A stretch of DNA of 64,000 nt from Thermomonas haemolytica (GCF_004346265.1 NZ_SMAP01000001.1:596110-660109), one strand, 5' to 3'; shown: positions 13,820 through 25,605, counted from the first letter of the stretch. Numbers and translations: made by a program. The notes: generated by a model from the sequence alone, not told the origin.

Positions 13820-14272
13820 GCCCGGCGAGCCATTGCCCTCGGCCGTCGCGACGGCGCCACCGTCATTGCCGCGGATGATCCCCCGCGGCGCGGCTGGAGC
13901 AGAAGGGCGACCTGGCGACGCTCGAGGTCTGAGCCCGGCGAGCCACTGCCCTCGGCCGTCGCGACAGCGCCACCGTCATTGCCGCGGATGATCCCCCGCG
14001 GCGCGGCTGGAGCAGAAGGGCGACCTGGCGACGCTCGAGGTCTGAGCCCGGCGAGTCACTGCCCTCGGCCGTCGCGACGGCGCCACCGTCATTGCGGCGG
14101 GTGATCCCCCGCGGCGCGGCTGGAGCAGAAGGGCGACCTGGCGACCCTCGAAGTCTGAGCCCGGCGAGCCATTGCCCTCGGCCGTCGCGACAGCGCCACC
14201 GTCATTGCGGCGGATGATCCCCCGCGGCGCGGCTGGATCAGAAGAGCGACCTGGCGATGCTTGAGGTGTGAG
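13781..14272 (+). repeat. 113-bp tandem array made from the parE 3' end
   Basis: Starting inside parE, a 113-bp unit repeats with exact spacing: the CTGGAGCAG/CTGGATCAG anchor recurs at 13781, 13894, 14007, 14120 and 14233, giving four full periods and a diverged fifth copy. Each unit holds about 40 bp coding for the ParE C-terminus and its stop, then about 73 bp of trailer. The trailer contains a palindrome GCCGTCGCGACGGC (perfect in units 1 and 3, changed to ...GACAGC in units 2 and 4) and a CCGCGG/CCGCGG inverted repeat around GATGATCC. Units 2 and 3 share CTCGAGGTC, while parE and unit 4 share CTCGAAGTC, hinting at exchange between copies. The array fills the 450 bp after parE; no gene is seen in it. 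Confidence 0.95.
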
Positions 14273-14411
14273 CTGGAAGACGCCTCTTTTGCTCGTTATC
14301 GCGACGATGACCTCCGCCCCTCCTTCAGGCCGAGGAATTCAAGTCCTAGCTGCAGCCTGGGGTCTGCGGTTATCCTCGCAAGCAGGGATTGTTTTAACTC
14401 GGGGAAAGTTC

Positions 14412-16367
14412 ATGCGTCGTTTTATGTTCACGATCTTGGCTGCGATGACCATTCTTGCACCCGCAGCGCAGGCACAATCGATACCGGCCGAAGAATTCAC
14501 CAAGCGCCCAGAAGCATGGGAAGTGGAGCTATCGCCTTCCGGCGAATACATTGCCTTTGCCGTGCCTTCGGCCGATGGAATGGAAACGACCCTGGAAGTG
14601 ACGCGGCTGTCCACCGGAAAATCACAGATCATGCGGTTCGGCCGGCAGCAGCACGTCTCGGACATTTATTGGACGGCGGATGACCAGCTGGTGGTGTCAC
14701 GCGCCGCAATGGAACCCCTGAAGGCGCGACCGGTCTCGCAGGGCGAGCTATACACCACCGACATCCACGCCAAGAACCAGGACGTCCTGTTCGGCTTCGT
14801 TCCCGACAACCAGACCAAGCGCGGCAAGCGCAAGGATCGCGGTTGGTCGGTCATCGCCAAAGTGCTGCACGATGAACCCGGCATGGCGCTGGTGGATTTC
14901 ACTTGCTGGGACTGTGGCGAGGAGCCAGGCACCACGATATTCAGGGTGAACACCCTCACTGGCGAGCGCAAGGAGATCGAACGCAGCAGCGGGCTTGCGT
15001 CCTACCAGTTCGACAATAGCGGCGAACCACGCTTCAGGACCACCTGGGACGAAAATGACGAGCCAGTGCTGGCTTATCGCAAGAACAAAGGCGGCGCTTG
15101 GGAGCCCTTACCGAAGTCGATCGCAGGGCGGATGCTTTACTCGGCCAGGTTCGCGCCCGACGGCAACACTGTCTATGCGCTGGTGACCGATGCGCTGGAG
15201 CCGGCACAAGCGTACAAGATCGACCTCCAAGCGGGAACGCGCACCAAGCTCGCCGGCGATCCCGATGTCGCCGTCAGCGGATTCCTCTATTCCGGCCTTG
15301 ATGGAATTCCGTTCGCGGTGACCTACGATGCCGCGAAACCGGCACTCCAATACATCGACCCGAATTCGGAGTGGGCCAAGCTGCATGCGGGACTTATGGC
15401 CGCTTTTCCGGGCTACATGGTGTCTTTCACTGGCTTCAGCCGCGACGGCAACAAGGTGCTGTTCTCCACCTGGTCGGACCGCGACCTGGGCAGCTACTAC
15501 ATCTATGACCGCACGACCAGGCAAGTGCAGAAGATCATCGATTACAAGCCGTGGTTGAAGCCCGAGTCGATGGCGCAGACCCGCCCCATTGAGTTCACCA
15601 ACCGCGGCGGCCAGAAGATATTCGGCTTTTATACTGCCAAGGGCGATGGACCGAAGCCCATGGTCGTGATGGCGCACGGTGGGCCTTTTGGCATCTATGA
15701 CAGATGGGGCTTCGACGAATACGTGCAGTTCCTCGCCAGCCGTGGTTATGCCGTGCTCCAAGTCAACTACCGGGGCTCCGGCGGGCGCGGCGAAGAGTTC
15801 CAGCGCAGCGGCTGGCAGGGCTGGGGCACCAAGATCCAGGATGACATCACCGACGGGGTGCGCTGGGCCATTGCCAACAAGCTAGCCGATCCTGCCCGCA
15901 TCTGTACTTTCGGCGGCAGCTTCGGCGGATACACCGCGCTGATCCAGCCAATCCTCAACCCTGGCATGTACAAGTGTGGGATCGGCTACGTAGGCGTTTA
16001 CGATCTTCCTCTGATGCGCAAGACGGACAAGAACCAGGGCATTTCCAAGCGGTCCCTCCGCTTCCTCGATCGGACTCTCGGCACCGACATGGACGCGCTA
16101 GCCAAAGTATCTCCGGTACAACGCGCCAGCGAGATACAGGTACCCGTGTTGCTGGCCCATGGCCGCAACGACAAGACCGCTGACTTCAATCAGTTCAAGG
16201 TCATGGAAGCAGCCCTGAAGGCGCAAGGAAAATCCGTCGAATCGTTCGTCGTGGACGGCGAAGGCCATGGCTTCGTCGACCCCAAGAACCGCGCTGAATT
16301 CTATCGCCGCATAGAAGCTTTCCTGGGCAAATACATCGGCCAGGGCGCAGCGCCTGCAGGCAATTGA
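14412..16367 (+). CDS. Secreted S9-family prolyl oligopeptidase-like peptidase
   Basis: A 651-aa protein with a signal peptide (MRRFMFTILAAMTILAPAAQAQ), a beta-propeller-like region (about residues 40-370), and a C-terminal alpha/beta-hydrolase peptidase domain. The catalytic triad is visible as Ser503 in GGSFGG, Asp587 in HGRNDK and His619 in GEGHGF. GGPFGIYD and NYRGSGGRGEEF are typical of the S9C (acylaminoacyl peptidase/DPP) branch. It probably cleaves short peptides in the periplasm. The start at 14412 follows a GGGGAAAG ribosome binding site, and the signal peptide supports it. The 140 bp before it, after the tandem array, hold no gene I can see. Confidence 0.92.
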   Translation: MRRFMFTILAAMTILAPAAQAQSIPAEEFTKRPEAWEVELSPSGEYIAFAVPSADGMETTLEVTRLSTGKSQIMRFGRQQHVSDIYWTADDQLVVSRAAMEPLKARPVSQGELYTTDIHAKNQDVLFGFVPDNQTKRGKRKDRGWSVIAKVLHDEPGMALVDFTCWDCGEEPGTTIFRVNTLTGERKEIERSSGLASYQFDNSGEPRFRTTWDENDEPVLAYRKNKGGAWEPLPKSIAGRMLYSARFAPDGNTVYALVTDALEPAQAYKIDLQAGTRTKLAGDPDVAVSGFLYSGLDGIPFAVTYDAAKPALQYIDPNSEWAKLHAGLMAAFPGYMVSFTGFSRDGNKVLFSTWSDRDLGSYYIYDRTTRQVQKIIDYKPWLKPESMAQTRPIEFTNRGGQKIFGFYTAKGDGPKPMVVMAHGGPFGIYDRWGFDEYVQFLASRGYAVLQVNYRGSGGRGEEFQRSGWQGWGTKIQDDITDGVRWAIANKLADPARICTFGGSFGGYTALIQPILNPGMYKCGIGYVGVYDLPLMRKTDKNQGISKRSLRFLDRTLGTDMDALAKVSPVQRASEIQVPVLLAHGRNDKTADFNQFKVMEAALKAQGKSVESFVVDGEGHGFVDPKNRAEFYRRIEAFLGKYIGQGAAPAGN

Positions 16368-16399
16368 GCGCGGGGCTGGAACCACCGCGCATATCGGAG

Positions 16400-16425
16400 G
16401 GGGCGGCGCGAGCCGCCCCTTCTTG
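16400..16425. terminator. Intrinsic terminator between convergent S9 peptidase and MAPEG genes
   Basis: A perfect 8-bp GC-rich stem (GGGGCGGC at 16400-16407 and GCCGCCCC at 16412-16419) with a 4-nt GCGA loop is followed by TTCTT on the plus strand. It lies 33 bp after the S9 peptidase stop and before the convergent MAPEG gene, the expected place for its terminator. Confidence 0.75.
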
Positions 16426-16458
16426 CATCTGTAGTCCTGCAGCCAGGGCGGCTCAGCT

Positions 16459-16851
16459 TCACCCCTGGCGCAGCGCCAGCCACACCCCGGCAAGAGCCAT
16501 GACCAGCAGCACCAGCCAGGTCAGGGCGGTGCCCCAGAAGCGGCCGAAGGAGTGGCCGCTGCGGCGCGAGAGGCCCTGCGCGTGCAGCACGCGGCCCAGC
16601 AGCAGGGCGGCGCCGAAGCCCCAGACCCAGCCCGAGGGCAGGCCGCAAAGCTCCAGCAGGGCGAGCAGCAGCAGGGCGATCGGCGCGTGCTCGACGAAAT
16701 TGCCGTGCACGCGGATGCGCCGCACCAGGTCCGGATCGCCGCCGTCGCCGAGGCCGATGCCGCGCGCGTGCCGCACCTGCGAGATGCGCGCCAGCAGCAC
16801 CAGCATCAGCAGCACGTGCAGGCCGGTGATGAGCAGGGTGATCCGGGGCAT
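16459..16851 (-). CDS. MAPEG-family membrane protein
   Basis: A 130-aa protein with about four hydrophobic helices. The signature segment RIRVHGNFVEHAPIALLLLA (about residues 45-64) is the conserved Arg-x-x-x-N-x-x-E core of MAPEG proteins, which include glutathione transferases and eicosanoid enzymes. Bacterial members are membrane proteins of mostly unknown substrate, some with glutathione transferase or peroxidase activity. It lies just downstream of the MBL-fold gene (9-nt gap) and is probably cotranscribed with it. Confidence 0.88.
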   Translation of the reverse strand: MPRITLLITGLHVLLMLVLLARISQVRHARGIGLGDGGDPDLVRRIRVHGNFVEHAPIALLLLALLELCGLPSGWVWGFGAALLLGRVLHAQGLSRRSGHSFGRFWGTALTWLVLLVMALAGVWLALRQG

Positions 16852-16860
16852 CGCGATTCC

Positions 16861-17751
<891 letters not shown>

Positions 17752-17794
17752 GGGGATGCCTCCTGCGCGGTGGCGCGGGGATGGCGCGCGCCGG

Positions 17795-19516
17795 TCAGGG
17801 CTGCGCCAGTACCGCGGCCTTGCCTTCCGGATTGCGCGGGTCGCTGCCGCCGCGCATGACGTTGGCGCGGCGATCCCACTCCACCGTCTGCAGATTGCCC
17901 CAGACATGGCTGGAGCCGCGTCCGCCCTCGGCGCGATCCGGCGGCAGCTCGATGGTATGCCCCATCGCCTGCAATGCCTGCGCGGCCTCGGCGGAGATCG
18001 CCTTGGGCTCGGCGTCGATCACATCCGGCAGCCACTGGTGGTGGTAGCGCGGCAGCGCGGCGACCTGCGGCGCTTCCAACCCGGCGTCATAGCCAAGGAT
18101 GCCCAGCAGCACCATCGTGATGATGCGGCTGCCACCCGGCGTCCCCAGCACCACCACCTTGTCGCGGGACTCCATGAAAGTGGGCGTCATCGAGCTGAGC
18201 ATACGCTTGCCCGGCTTGGGCGCGTTGGCCTCGTAGCCCATCACCCCGAACGCATTGGGCGTGCCGGGCTTGAGCGCGAAGTCGTCCATCTCGTCGTTCA
18301 GCAGCACCCCGGTGCCGGGCGGCACCAGGCCGGAGCCGAACAGCAGGTTCACGGTCTGGGTGGCGGCCACCCGGTTGCCGTCGGCGTCGATGATCGAGAA
18401 GTGGGTGGTCTCCTCGTCTTCCAGCGGGGTCGGCTGGCCCGACAGCAGGTTGCTGGGGGTGGCCTTGTCGGGGTCGATGCCCGCGCGCAGGCCGGCGGCG
18501 TAGTCGGGCGACAGCAGCAGCCGCTGCGGGATCTTCACGAAATCCGGATCGCCCAGGTAGAAGGTGCGGTCGCGGAACGCGCGCCGCATCGACTCCACCA
18601 CCATGTGCACGCGCTCGGCCTCGGGCATGGCCTTGAGGTCGTAGGGCGCGAGGATCTGCAGCATCTGCGCCAGCGCGATCCCGCCCGAGGACGGCGGCGG
18701 CGCGGTGGTGATGTTCCAGTCGTGGTAGCGGAAGTGGATCGGCTCGCGCTCCTTGATCCGATAGGCGGCCAGCTCCTCCAGCGTCCATTGCCCGCCCGCG
18801 GCGTTCACGCCCGCGACCAGGCGCTTGGCGGTGGTGCCGCGGTAGAAGCCGTCGAAGCCCTGCGCGGCGAGGCGCTCGAGTGTGGCGGCCAGGTCCGGCT
18901 GGCGGAAGACATCGCCCTCGCGGATCGGCTTGCCGCCCGGCGAGAACACCGCGCGGGTGCCGGGATAGCGGTCCATCACCTGGCGCTTGACCGCGTAGCC
19001 GTTGGCCATCCGCGCATACACCGGGAACCCCTCGCGGGCGATCCGGATGGCCGGGGCCAGGCTCTGCTTCAGCGGCAGGCGGCCGTATTTCTCGGCCACG
19101 TGCACCAGCATCGCCGGCAGGCCGGGGATGCCGGCCGACCACGGGCCGTTTTGCGACCGCTGCGGGTCGAGGTTGCCCTTGGCATCGAGGAATTTGTCCG
19201 GGGTGGCCGCGGCCGGGGCGGTCTCGCGCCCGTCCACGAACACGTCGCGCCCGCTCTTGGCATCGTGCAGCAGCCACATGCCGCCGCCGCCCAGGCCGGA
19301 GCTGATCGGTTCCACCACCGACAGCACGCCGGACACCGCCACCGCGGCGTCGAACGCATTGCCGCCCTGGCGCAGGATTTCGATCCCGGCCTCGGTGGCC
19401 AGATGGTGCGCGGAGGCCACCGCGGCGCCGGGCGGATGCGCGGCGGGCGCGGCCGGGCCGGCGGCAGCCGCCAGCGGAAGCAGGAAGGCCAAGAGCAGCC
19501 AGGCGATGCGGTTCAT
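17795..19516 (-). CDS. ggt: Gamma-glutamyltransferase (glutathione hydrolase precursor)
   Basis: A 573-aa periplasmic N-terminal nucleophile hydrolase that cleaves gamma-glutamyl bonds such as that of glutathione. It has an N-terminal signal peptide (residues 1-19). The large-subunit motif [13 protein letters not shown] comes first, and the autoprocessing site is in EETTHFS, where the second Thr (about residue 371) becomes the small-subunit nucleophile. The small subunit has [12 protein letters not shown] and a [12 protein letters not shown] lid-loop segment, then [12 protein letters not shown]. Length and order are normal. It may act with the nearby MAPEG and MBL-fold genes in thiol metabolism, but that is only a guess from position. 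Confidence 0.95.
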   Translation of the reverse strand: MNRIAWLLLAFLLPLAAAAGPAAPAAHPPGAAVASAHHLATEAGIEILRQGGNAFDAAVAVSGVLSVVEPISSGLGGGGMWLLHDAKSGRDVFVDGRETAPAAATPDKFLDAKGNLDPQRSQNGPWSAGIPGLPAMLVHVAEKYGRLPLKQSLAPAIRIAREGFPVYARMANGYAVKRQVMDRYPGTRAVFSPGGKPIREGDVFRQPDLAATLERLAAQGFDGFYRGTTAKRLVAGVNAAGGQWTLEELAAYRIKEREPIHFRYHDWNITTAPPPSSGGIALAQMLQILAPYDLKAMPEAERVHMVVESMRRAFRDRTFYLGDPDFVKIPQRLLLSPDYAAGLRAGIDPDKATPSNLLSGQPTPLEDEETTHFSIIDADGNRVAATQTVNLLFGSGLVPPGTGVLLNDEMDDFALKPGTPNAFGVMGYEANAPKPGKRMLSSMTPTFMESRDKVVVLGTPGGSRIITMVLLGILGYDAGLEAPQVAALPRYHHQWLPDVIDAEPKAISAEAAQALQAMGHTIELPPDRAEGGRGSSHVWGNLQTVEWDRRANVMRGGSDPRNPEGKAAVLAQP

Positions 19517-19658
19517 GCGTTCACTCCTTGCGGTACCACGGGCAAGACGGCGGCCGCCGGGGCGGCGCGCCGGAGTGGCGATGGACGGCGCGCACCGGCG
19601 TCGGCCCTGCGCCTGCGTCCGTCGCGGGGCGGGCCCGCGGCGGACGGTTGCTGCCGGC

Positions 19659-20147
19659 TTACTTGGCTTCTTCGAAGATGTAGCTGACGCCGGCCGGCTC
19701 GACCGCGGCCTTCACCCGCTCGCCCAGGATCGGGGTGCCGATGAAGACCACCTTGACGCCCTTCATGCTGCCCTGGGGCACGTCCTTGAAGGCGGCCTCG
19801 ATCATCTCGACTTCCTTCTCCGGCGCCGGCGAGGCGAACACCAGCATCACGCCCTCGGTCATGCCGCGGCCGAGGTCGGTCTGCAGCTTCTCCAGCTGGC
19901 GCTGGTACTTGCCGTCGAAATCTTCGGTATCGGCCTTCGGCAGGAAATACACGTAGGGGCTGCTGGTGATGCCGCCCATGTGCGGGGTGAGCTTGTATTC
20001 CAGGTAGGGCTTCCAGTCCTTCTGTTCGCTGCTGGTGGGCAGCGGCGGCGCGACCTGCGCCTGCGCCTGCGGGGCTTCTTCCTTCTTGCAGGCGGTGAAC
20101 GGCAGCACCAGGCAGGCGACGACGAGCAAACGGGACAACAGGTTCAT
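19659..20147 (-). CDS. Putative lipoprotein of unknown function
   Basis: A 162-aa protein starting MNLLSRLLVVACLVLPFTAC with a lipoprotein-type signal and Cys20, so probably an inner- or outer-membrane lipoprotein. After a short Gln/Ala/Pro linker comes a domain with YLEYKLTPHMGGITSSPYVY, ending VSYIFEEAK. I do not recognise the family. The longer in-frame start at 20207 overlaps the coaD stop, but it would bury the signal peptide, so 20147 is preferred. It lies downstream of coaD on the same strand. The 142 bp between its stop and ggt hold nothing I can identify. Confidence 0.75.
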   Translation of the reverse strand: MNLLSRLLVVACLVLPFTACKKEEAPQAQAQVAPPLPTSSEQKDWKPYLEYKLTPHMGGITSSPYVYFLPKADTEDFDGKYQRQLEKLQTDLGRGMTEGVMLVFASPAPEKEVEMIEAAFKDVPQGSMKGVKVVFIGTPILGERVKAAVEPAGVSYIFEEAK

Positions 20148-20203
20148 GGGCTTTCCCCCGGGCGTGGCAGTGGATGTGGATGCAGCGGTGGCGGCGGCCT
20201 GGC

Positions 20204-21323
<1,120 letters not shown>

Positions 21324-21383
21324 CGGGAAGGGGCAAGGGCGGGTGCTACCATGCGCGCCATTCTCCGCTATTCCCCCGGCCTC

Positions 21384-22448
21384 ATGGTCAGCTGGTTCCG
21401 CCGCAAGCAACCCGACCCGCAAACGCCTCCGCCGGAGACGCCCGCGCCGCCCGCCGTCCCGGCCGCGGCCGATGTTCCCGCCCCCGCCGCGCCCGCTGCC
21501 GAGGCCGAGCTGCCCGCCCCTGCCGCCGCCGGCAAATCCGGCTGGCGGCAGCGCCTGCGCGGCAGCGCCTTCGCCCGCACCTTCAGCGGCCTGTTCTCGC
21601 GCAACCCGCGCCTGGACGACGACCTGCTGGACGAGATCGAGACCGCCCTGCTCACCGCCGATGTCGGCGTGACCGCCAGCAGCGCGCTGGTGGAAGGCCT
21701 GCGCAAGCGCATGCAGGCGCGCGAGTTCGCCGACGCCAATGCCCTGCTGTCCGCGCTGCGCGCCGAACTGGTGGCGCTGCTGCGGCCGGTGGCGCGCCCG
21801 CTGCGCATCGATCCGGCGAAGAAGCCCTTCGTGCTGCTCACGGTCGGCGTCAACGGCGCCGGCAAGACCACCACCATCGGCAAGCTCGCGCGCCGCTACA
21901 AGGACGAAGGCCGCAGCCTGATGCTGGCCGCCGGCGACACCTTCCGCGCCGCCGCGGTCGCGCAGCTGCAGGCCTGGGGCGAGCGCAACGGGGTCGCGGT
22001 GGTGGCGCAGGGCCAGAACGCGGATGCCGCCTCGGTCGCGTTCGATGCCCTGCAGGCGGCGCGCGCGCGCGGCATCGACGTGCTGATCGCCGACACCGCC
22101 GGCCGCCTGCACACCCAGGGCGGGCTGATGGACGAGCTGGCGAAGGTCGCGCGCGTCCTGCGCAAGCTCGACCCGGAAGCGCCGCACGAGGTGCTGATGG
22201 TGATCGATGGCACCACCGGCCAGAACGCGATCAACCAGGTGCGCAAGTTCAGCGAGAAGCTGCCGGTCACCGGCCTGGTGGTGACCAAGCTGGATGGCAC
22301 CGCCAAGGGCGGCGTGGTGTTCGCACTGGCGCGCGAGTTCGGCATCCCGATCCGCTACGCCGGCATCGGCGAACGCCCGGAGGACCTGCGCGAATTCGAC
22401 GCCGAGGCGTTCGTGGACGCGCTGCTGCCGGAGTCGCTGGGCGGGTGA
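21384..22448 (+). CDS. ftsY: Signal recognition particle receptor FtsY
   Basis: A 354-aa SRP GTPase that docks ribosome-nascent chain complexes at the inner membrane. An acidic, Pro/Ala-rich A domain (about residues 1-55) precedes the N domain and the G domain, with G1 VGVNGAGKTTTIGKLA, DTFRAAA, DTAGRLHTQ and VTKLDGTAKGG. The start at 21384 (MVSWFRRKQ) is typical: an amphipathic, basic membrane-targeting N-terminus. It is followed directly by an AsmA-like gene through a GTGA overlap. Confidence 0.97.
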   Translation: MVSWFRRKQPDPQTPPPETPAPPAVPAAADVPAPAAPAAEAELPAPAAAGKSGWRQRLRGSAFARTFSGLFSRNPRLDDDLLDEIETALLTADVGVTASSALVEGLRKRMQAREFADANALLSALRAELVALLRPVARPLRIDPAKKPFVLLTVGVNGAGKTTTIGKLARRYKDEGRSLMLAAGDTFRAAAVAQLQAWGERNGVAVVAQGQNADAASVAFDALQAARARGIDVLIADTAGRLHTQGGLMDELAKVARVLRKLDPEAPHEVLMVIDGTTGQNAINQVRKFSEKLPVTGLVVTKLDGTAKGGVVFALAREFGIPIRYAGIGERPEDLREFDAEAFVDALLPESLGG

Positions 22449-23716
22449 GCGCGGCGCTGCCCGCCGGCCCGCGCCCGCGCCGGTGGCTGCGGCTGGCGGC
22501 ACTGGCCATCGTGCTGGCGCTGGCCCTGCTGCTACTGCTCATGGCCTGGCTGGCCCCGGCCCCGCGCGCCGGACGCGCCCTGCTGGCGCTGGCCGGCGAT
22601 GCGCTGGCGCTGGATCTTGAGGCCGACGGCTTCGACTACCGCCTGCGCGGCACCCCGCAGCTGGAACTGCGCGGGCTGGTCGCGCGCGAACCTGGCGCCG
22701 CCCGTGCCCTGCTGCGCGCGCGCCGCGTGTTCGTCGCGCTGCCGTGGCGCACCCTGCGCACCCGCGGCACCGACCTCACCGTGCAACGGATCGAGCTGGA
22801 CGCCCCGGTGCTGGACCTGCCGGCGCTGCAGCATTGGCTGGCCGGGCGGCCACCCGGCGAGACCCGGCTGCCCACCCTCGTCGCTGGCCTGCGCGTGCGC
22901 GACGGGCGGATCGACAACGACGACTGGCGGATCGAGGCGCTGGCCATCGACCTGCCCGCGCTGCATCCGCGCCAGGTGCTGCACCTTAACGTGCGCGGCC
23001 GCTACGCCGCAGGCACGTTCACCCTGCCGGCCGCGCTCGCGCTTTCGCTGGATACCCCGCAGCGGCTGCTGGAGCGGCAGCCGGCGCAGCTCTCCGCGCG
23101 CGGCCGCCTGGAGTTTTCGGGCGAGGGCTGGCGGATGCCGGCGCAGGTGTTCCTGGCCGGGCCGCTGCGGATCGGGCGCGATTCGGCGCTGATGCAGCCG
23201 GTGCGGCTGGGGCTGGATGCGCGCTACCAGTCGGCCGGCGGCAGCACCGCGTTCCGGCTCGGGCTAGCCGCGCCGATGGCCTTCAACGATGCCCGCTGGC
23301 GCTTCGTACCGGCCAGCGTGGTGCTGGAAGGCGATCCTCAGGTGCCACGGGCCAGCGCGCGCGGCAGCCTCCGCCTGGGCGCGCGCCTGCGCCTGCAGCT
23401 GACCGGTGAGATCGCCGCCTGGCCGCCGGGCTGGCCGCCACTGCCGGCACCGCTGCACGCGTCCTCCACGCCGCTAAGCTTCACCCTCGCCTACGACGGC
23501 GCGCCGGATGCCTCCGGCCCGGCCCGCCTCACCCTGCGCCGCGACGCCACCGCGCTGGAGGCGGGCTTCCGCCTCCCCGAGATGCTGGCGTGGCTGGACG
23601 CTGGCGGTAGCGGCTCGCCGTTGCCGCCACTGGCCGGCACCCTGACCACCCCGCATCTGGTGCTGGACGGGGTGACGCTGGACGGGGTGCAAGTGCAAAT
23701 CGACGACGCGCCATGA
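22445..23716 (+). CDS. AsmA-like membrane-anchored protein
   Basis: A 423-aa protein with one N-terminal transmembrane helix (about residues 14-37, LAALAIVLALALLLLLMAWL) and a long beta-rich periplasmic region of alternating hydrophobic strands. The region starts with ADGFDYRLRGTPQLELRGL, like AsmA/AsmA-like proteins of the lipid-transport superfamily. It lacks any enzyme motif. A GTG start at 22445 overlaps the ftsY stop, and its own stop overlaps mutY, so it is coupled to both. I would call it AsmA-like with moderate confidence; the function is unknown. Confidence 0.75.
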   Translation: MSAALPAGPRPRRWLRLAALAIVLALALLLLLMAWLAPAPRAGRALLALAGDALALDLEADGFDYRLRGTPQLELRGLVAREPGAARALLRARRVFVALPWRTLRTRGTDLTVQRIELDAPVLDLPALQHWLAGRPPGETRLPTLVAGLRVRDGRIDNDDWRIEALAIDLPALHPRQVLHLNVRGRYAAGTFTLPAALALSLDTPQRLLERQPAQLSARGRLEFSGEGWRMPAQVFLAGPLRIGRDSALMQPVRLGLDARYQSAGGSTAFRLGLAAPMAFNDARWRFVPASVVLEGDPQVPRASARGSLRLGARLRLQLTGEIAAWPPGWPPLPAPLHASSTPLSFTLAYDGAPDASGPARLTLRRDATALEAGFRLPEMLAWLDAGGSGSPLPPLAGTLTTPHLVLDGVTLDGVQVQIDDAP

Positions 23717-24765
23717 GCGCCGCACCCGACATCACCGCGCACCTGCTGGCGTGGTTCGATCGCCACGGCCGCCACGACCTGCCCTGGCAGCACCCGCGCA
23801 CGCCGTACCGGGTGTGGCTGAGCGAGATCATGCTGCAGCAGACGCAGGTATCGGTGGTGGCGGGCTATTTCGAGCGCTTCGTCGCCGCCCTGCCCGACCT
23901 GCCGGCACTGGCGCGCGCGCCGCAGGACGAGGTCCTCGCGCTATGGTCGGGCCTGGGCTACTACGCCCGCGCCCGCCACCTGCATACCGCCGCAAAGCTG
24001 TGCCTGGAGCGCCACGGCGGCGAGCTGCCGCACGACCTCGATGCACTCATCGCGCTGCCCGGCATCGGCCGCAGCACGGCCGGAGCGATCCTCGCCCAGG
24101 CCTGGGGCGATCCCGCACCGATCCTCGACGGCAACGTCAAGCGCGTGCTGTGCCGGGTGTTCGGCATCGAAGGCTGGCCGGGCCAGCCGGTGGTGGAGAA
24201 GCGCCTGTGGGCGATCGCCGAATCCCTGCTGCCGCCCACGCGGCTGGCCGACTGGACCCAGGCGCAGATGGATTTCGGCGCCACGTTGTGCACCCGCGCC
24301 AATCCCGCCTGCGCGCTGTGCCCGCTGCAGGACGTTTGCGTTGCGCGGCGCGACGGTCGCATCGCCGACCTGCCTGCGCCCAAGCCGGGCAAGCCGTTGC
24401 CGCAGCGCGAAGCGCACCTGCTGCTGGCCGAGGATGGCGAGGGCCGCGTGCTGCTGCAGCGGCGCCCGCCCACCGGGGTCTGGGCCGGGCTGTGGTCGCT
24501 GCCGCAGCTGGACGATGCGGCGCAGGCACGCGCCTGGTTCTGCGACCACCTGCGCGGCGATGCCAGCGCAACGCAGGCGCTGCTCCCGATCGAACATGCC
24601 TTCAGCCACTACCGCCTACGCCTGCACCCGCTGCGCGCGCGCGTCGAGGGCCTCAAGCCGCGCATCGCTGATAATGACGGCCTGCGCTGGGCTCGCCGCG
24701 CGGAGCTTTCCGCGATCGGCCTGCCCGCCCCCATTCGCAAACTTCTGCAGGAGCAAACCGCATGA
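23713..24765 (+). CDS. mutY: A/G-specific adenine glycosylase
   Basis: A 350-aa base-excision repair enzyme that removes adenine mispaired with 8-oxoguanine. The helix-hairpin-helix is [12 protein letters not shown], and the catalytic Glu lies in [10 protein letters not shown]. The [4Fe-4S] cluster ligands are Cys193, Cys200, Cys203 and Cys209 (spacing 6, 2, 5). A C-terminal MutT-like domain (about residues 230-345) reads 8-oxoG. It is coupled to the upstream AsmA-like gene and the downstream yggX by ATGA overlaps; mutY-yggX is a conserved pair. Confidence 0.97.
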   Translation: MSAAPDITAHLLAWFDRHGRHDLPWQHPRTPYRVWLSEIMLQQTQVSVVAGYFERFVAALPDLPALARAPQDEVLALWSGLGYYARARHLHTAAKLCLERHGGELPHDLDALIALPGIGRSTAGAILAQAWGDPAPILDGNVKRVLCRVFGIEGWPGQPVVEKRLWAIAESLLPPTRLADWTQAQMDFGATLCTRANPACALCPLQDVCVARRDGRIADLPAPKPGKPLPQREAHLLLAEDGEGRVLLQRRPPTGVWAGLWSLPQLDDAAQARAWFCDHLRGDASATQALLPIEHAFSHYRLRLHPLRARVEGLKPRIADNDGLRWARRAELSAIGLPAPIRKLLQEQTA

Positions 24766-25031
24766 CCCGCCAAGTGCATTGCGTGGTGGACGGGATCGAC
24801 ACCGACGGCCTGGACTTCCCGCCGTGGCCCGGCGAGCTCGGCCGGCGCGTGTTCGAGACCGTCGGCAAGCCGGCCTGGCAGCGCTGGCTGGCACACCAGA
24901 CCATGCTGATCAACGAAAACCGGCTGTCGCCGCTGAACCCGCAGCACCGCGCCTTCCTCGAAGGCGAGATGGCCAAGTTCCTGTTCGGCGGCGGCGCCGA
25001 CAAGCCCGCCGGCTACGTGCCGGAGGCCTGA
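24762..25031 (+). CDS. yggX: Probable Fe(2+)-trafficking protein (YggX)
   Basis: An 89-aa protein of the YggX family, linked to iron trafficking and protection of Fe-S clusters, in keeping with its coupling to the Fe-S enzyme MutY. The N-terminus [11 protein letters not shown] keeps the single conserved Cys7. [33 protein letters not shown] and the Asn-Pro-x-x-Arg-x-Phe-Leu segment are family hallmarks. Its last 19 bp overlap the convergent gene on the other strand. Confidence 0.93.
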   Translation: MTRQVHCVVDGIDTDGLDFPPWPGELGRRVFETVGKPAWQRWLAHQTMLINENRLSPLNPQHRAFLEGEMAKFLFGGGADKPAGYVPEA

Positions 25032-25456
25032 GCCTTCGCCTGCGCGCGCTGCGCGTTCTCCGCGGCGCGCACCGCCTTGGCATCGAGCGGGCGGATCTCG
25101 CGGATCTGGCAGCTCATCGGACCGCCCGGCACCTGCACCCGATCGAACGTGGACAGGGTCATGCCGTCGCTGGACACCACCTTCAGGAACGGCGACCCGC
25201 CGGCCCAATCCAGGCACGGCCCCGACAGCGTCAGCAGCCAGGTCTCGTTCGGCCGCATTTGCAGCGCGACGTGCTGGCCATCCACGCGCTCCCAGCCGAT
25301 CGGGTCGTAGTAGCGCACCTGCGACACCGGCGCGCCGGCATGCGCCTGGTACAGCGCCAGGCGCTGGCCATCGTCGATCCGCGCAGTGGCGCAACCGGAC
25401 AAGACCAGCGCGGCGATCATGGCAACGGGCAGGGACTTGGCAGTGATGGCGTTCAT
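25013..25456 (-). CDS. DUF6491-like secreted lipoprotein
   Basis: A 147-aa protein with a lipoprotein signal ([22 protein letters not shown], Cys22). The mature part has [27 protein letters not shown] and [11 protein letters not shown]. It resembles the DUF6491 family of small xanthomonad lipoproteins, which carry two cysteines that may pair. The C-terminus is Ala/Gln-rich. It is convergent with and overlaps yggX by 19 bp. The function is unknown. Confidence 0.78.
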   Translation of the reverse strand: MNAITAKSLPVAMIAALVLSGCATARIDDGQRLALYQAHAGAPVSQVRYYDPIGWERVDGQHVALQMRPNETWLLTLSGPCLDWAGGSPFLKVVSSDGMTLSTFDRVQVPGGPMSCQIREIRPLDAKAVRAAENAQRAQAKAQASGT

Positions 25457-25557
25457 CGCACGACTCCGTGGTGGCCTGCAGGCATCATCCGCGCGCCTGC
25501 CGCAACCCAAGCTTAGCCAGTCGCGCGCGCCCTGCCCATGTTCACCCCGCAGACGGC

Positions 25558-25586
25558 TTGCCGCGGACGCGATCACCCCGTATCAT
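25558..25586 (+). promoter_or_regulatory. Sigma-70 promoter of tRNA-Phe
   Basis: TTGCCG at 25558-25563 and TATCAT at 25581-25586 are separated by exactly 17 bp. They end 19 bp before the mature tRNA start at 25606, fitting a short 5' leader. This is the clearest promoter I can see in the window. Confidence 0.75.
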
Positions 25587-25605
25587 GCGCGGCTCGCACG
25601 CCCAT

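Noticed and set aside
13781-14272. CRISPR array
   Set aside because: The repeats are contiguous 113-bp tandem units with no unique spacers, and no cas genes are near.
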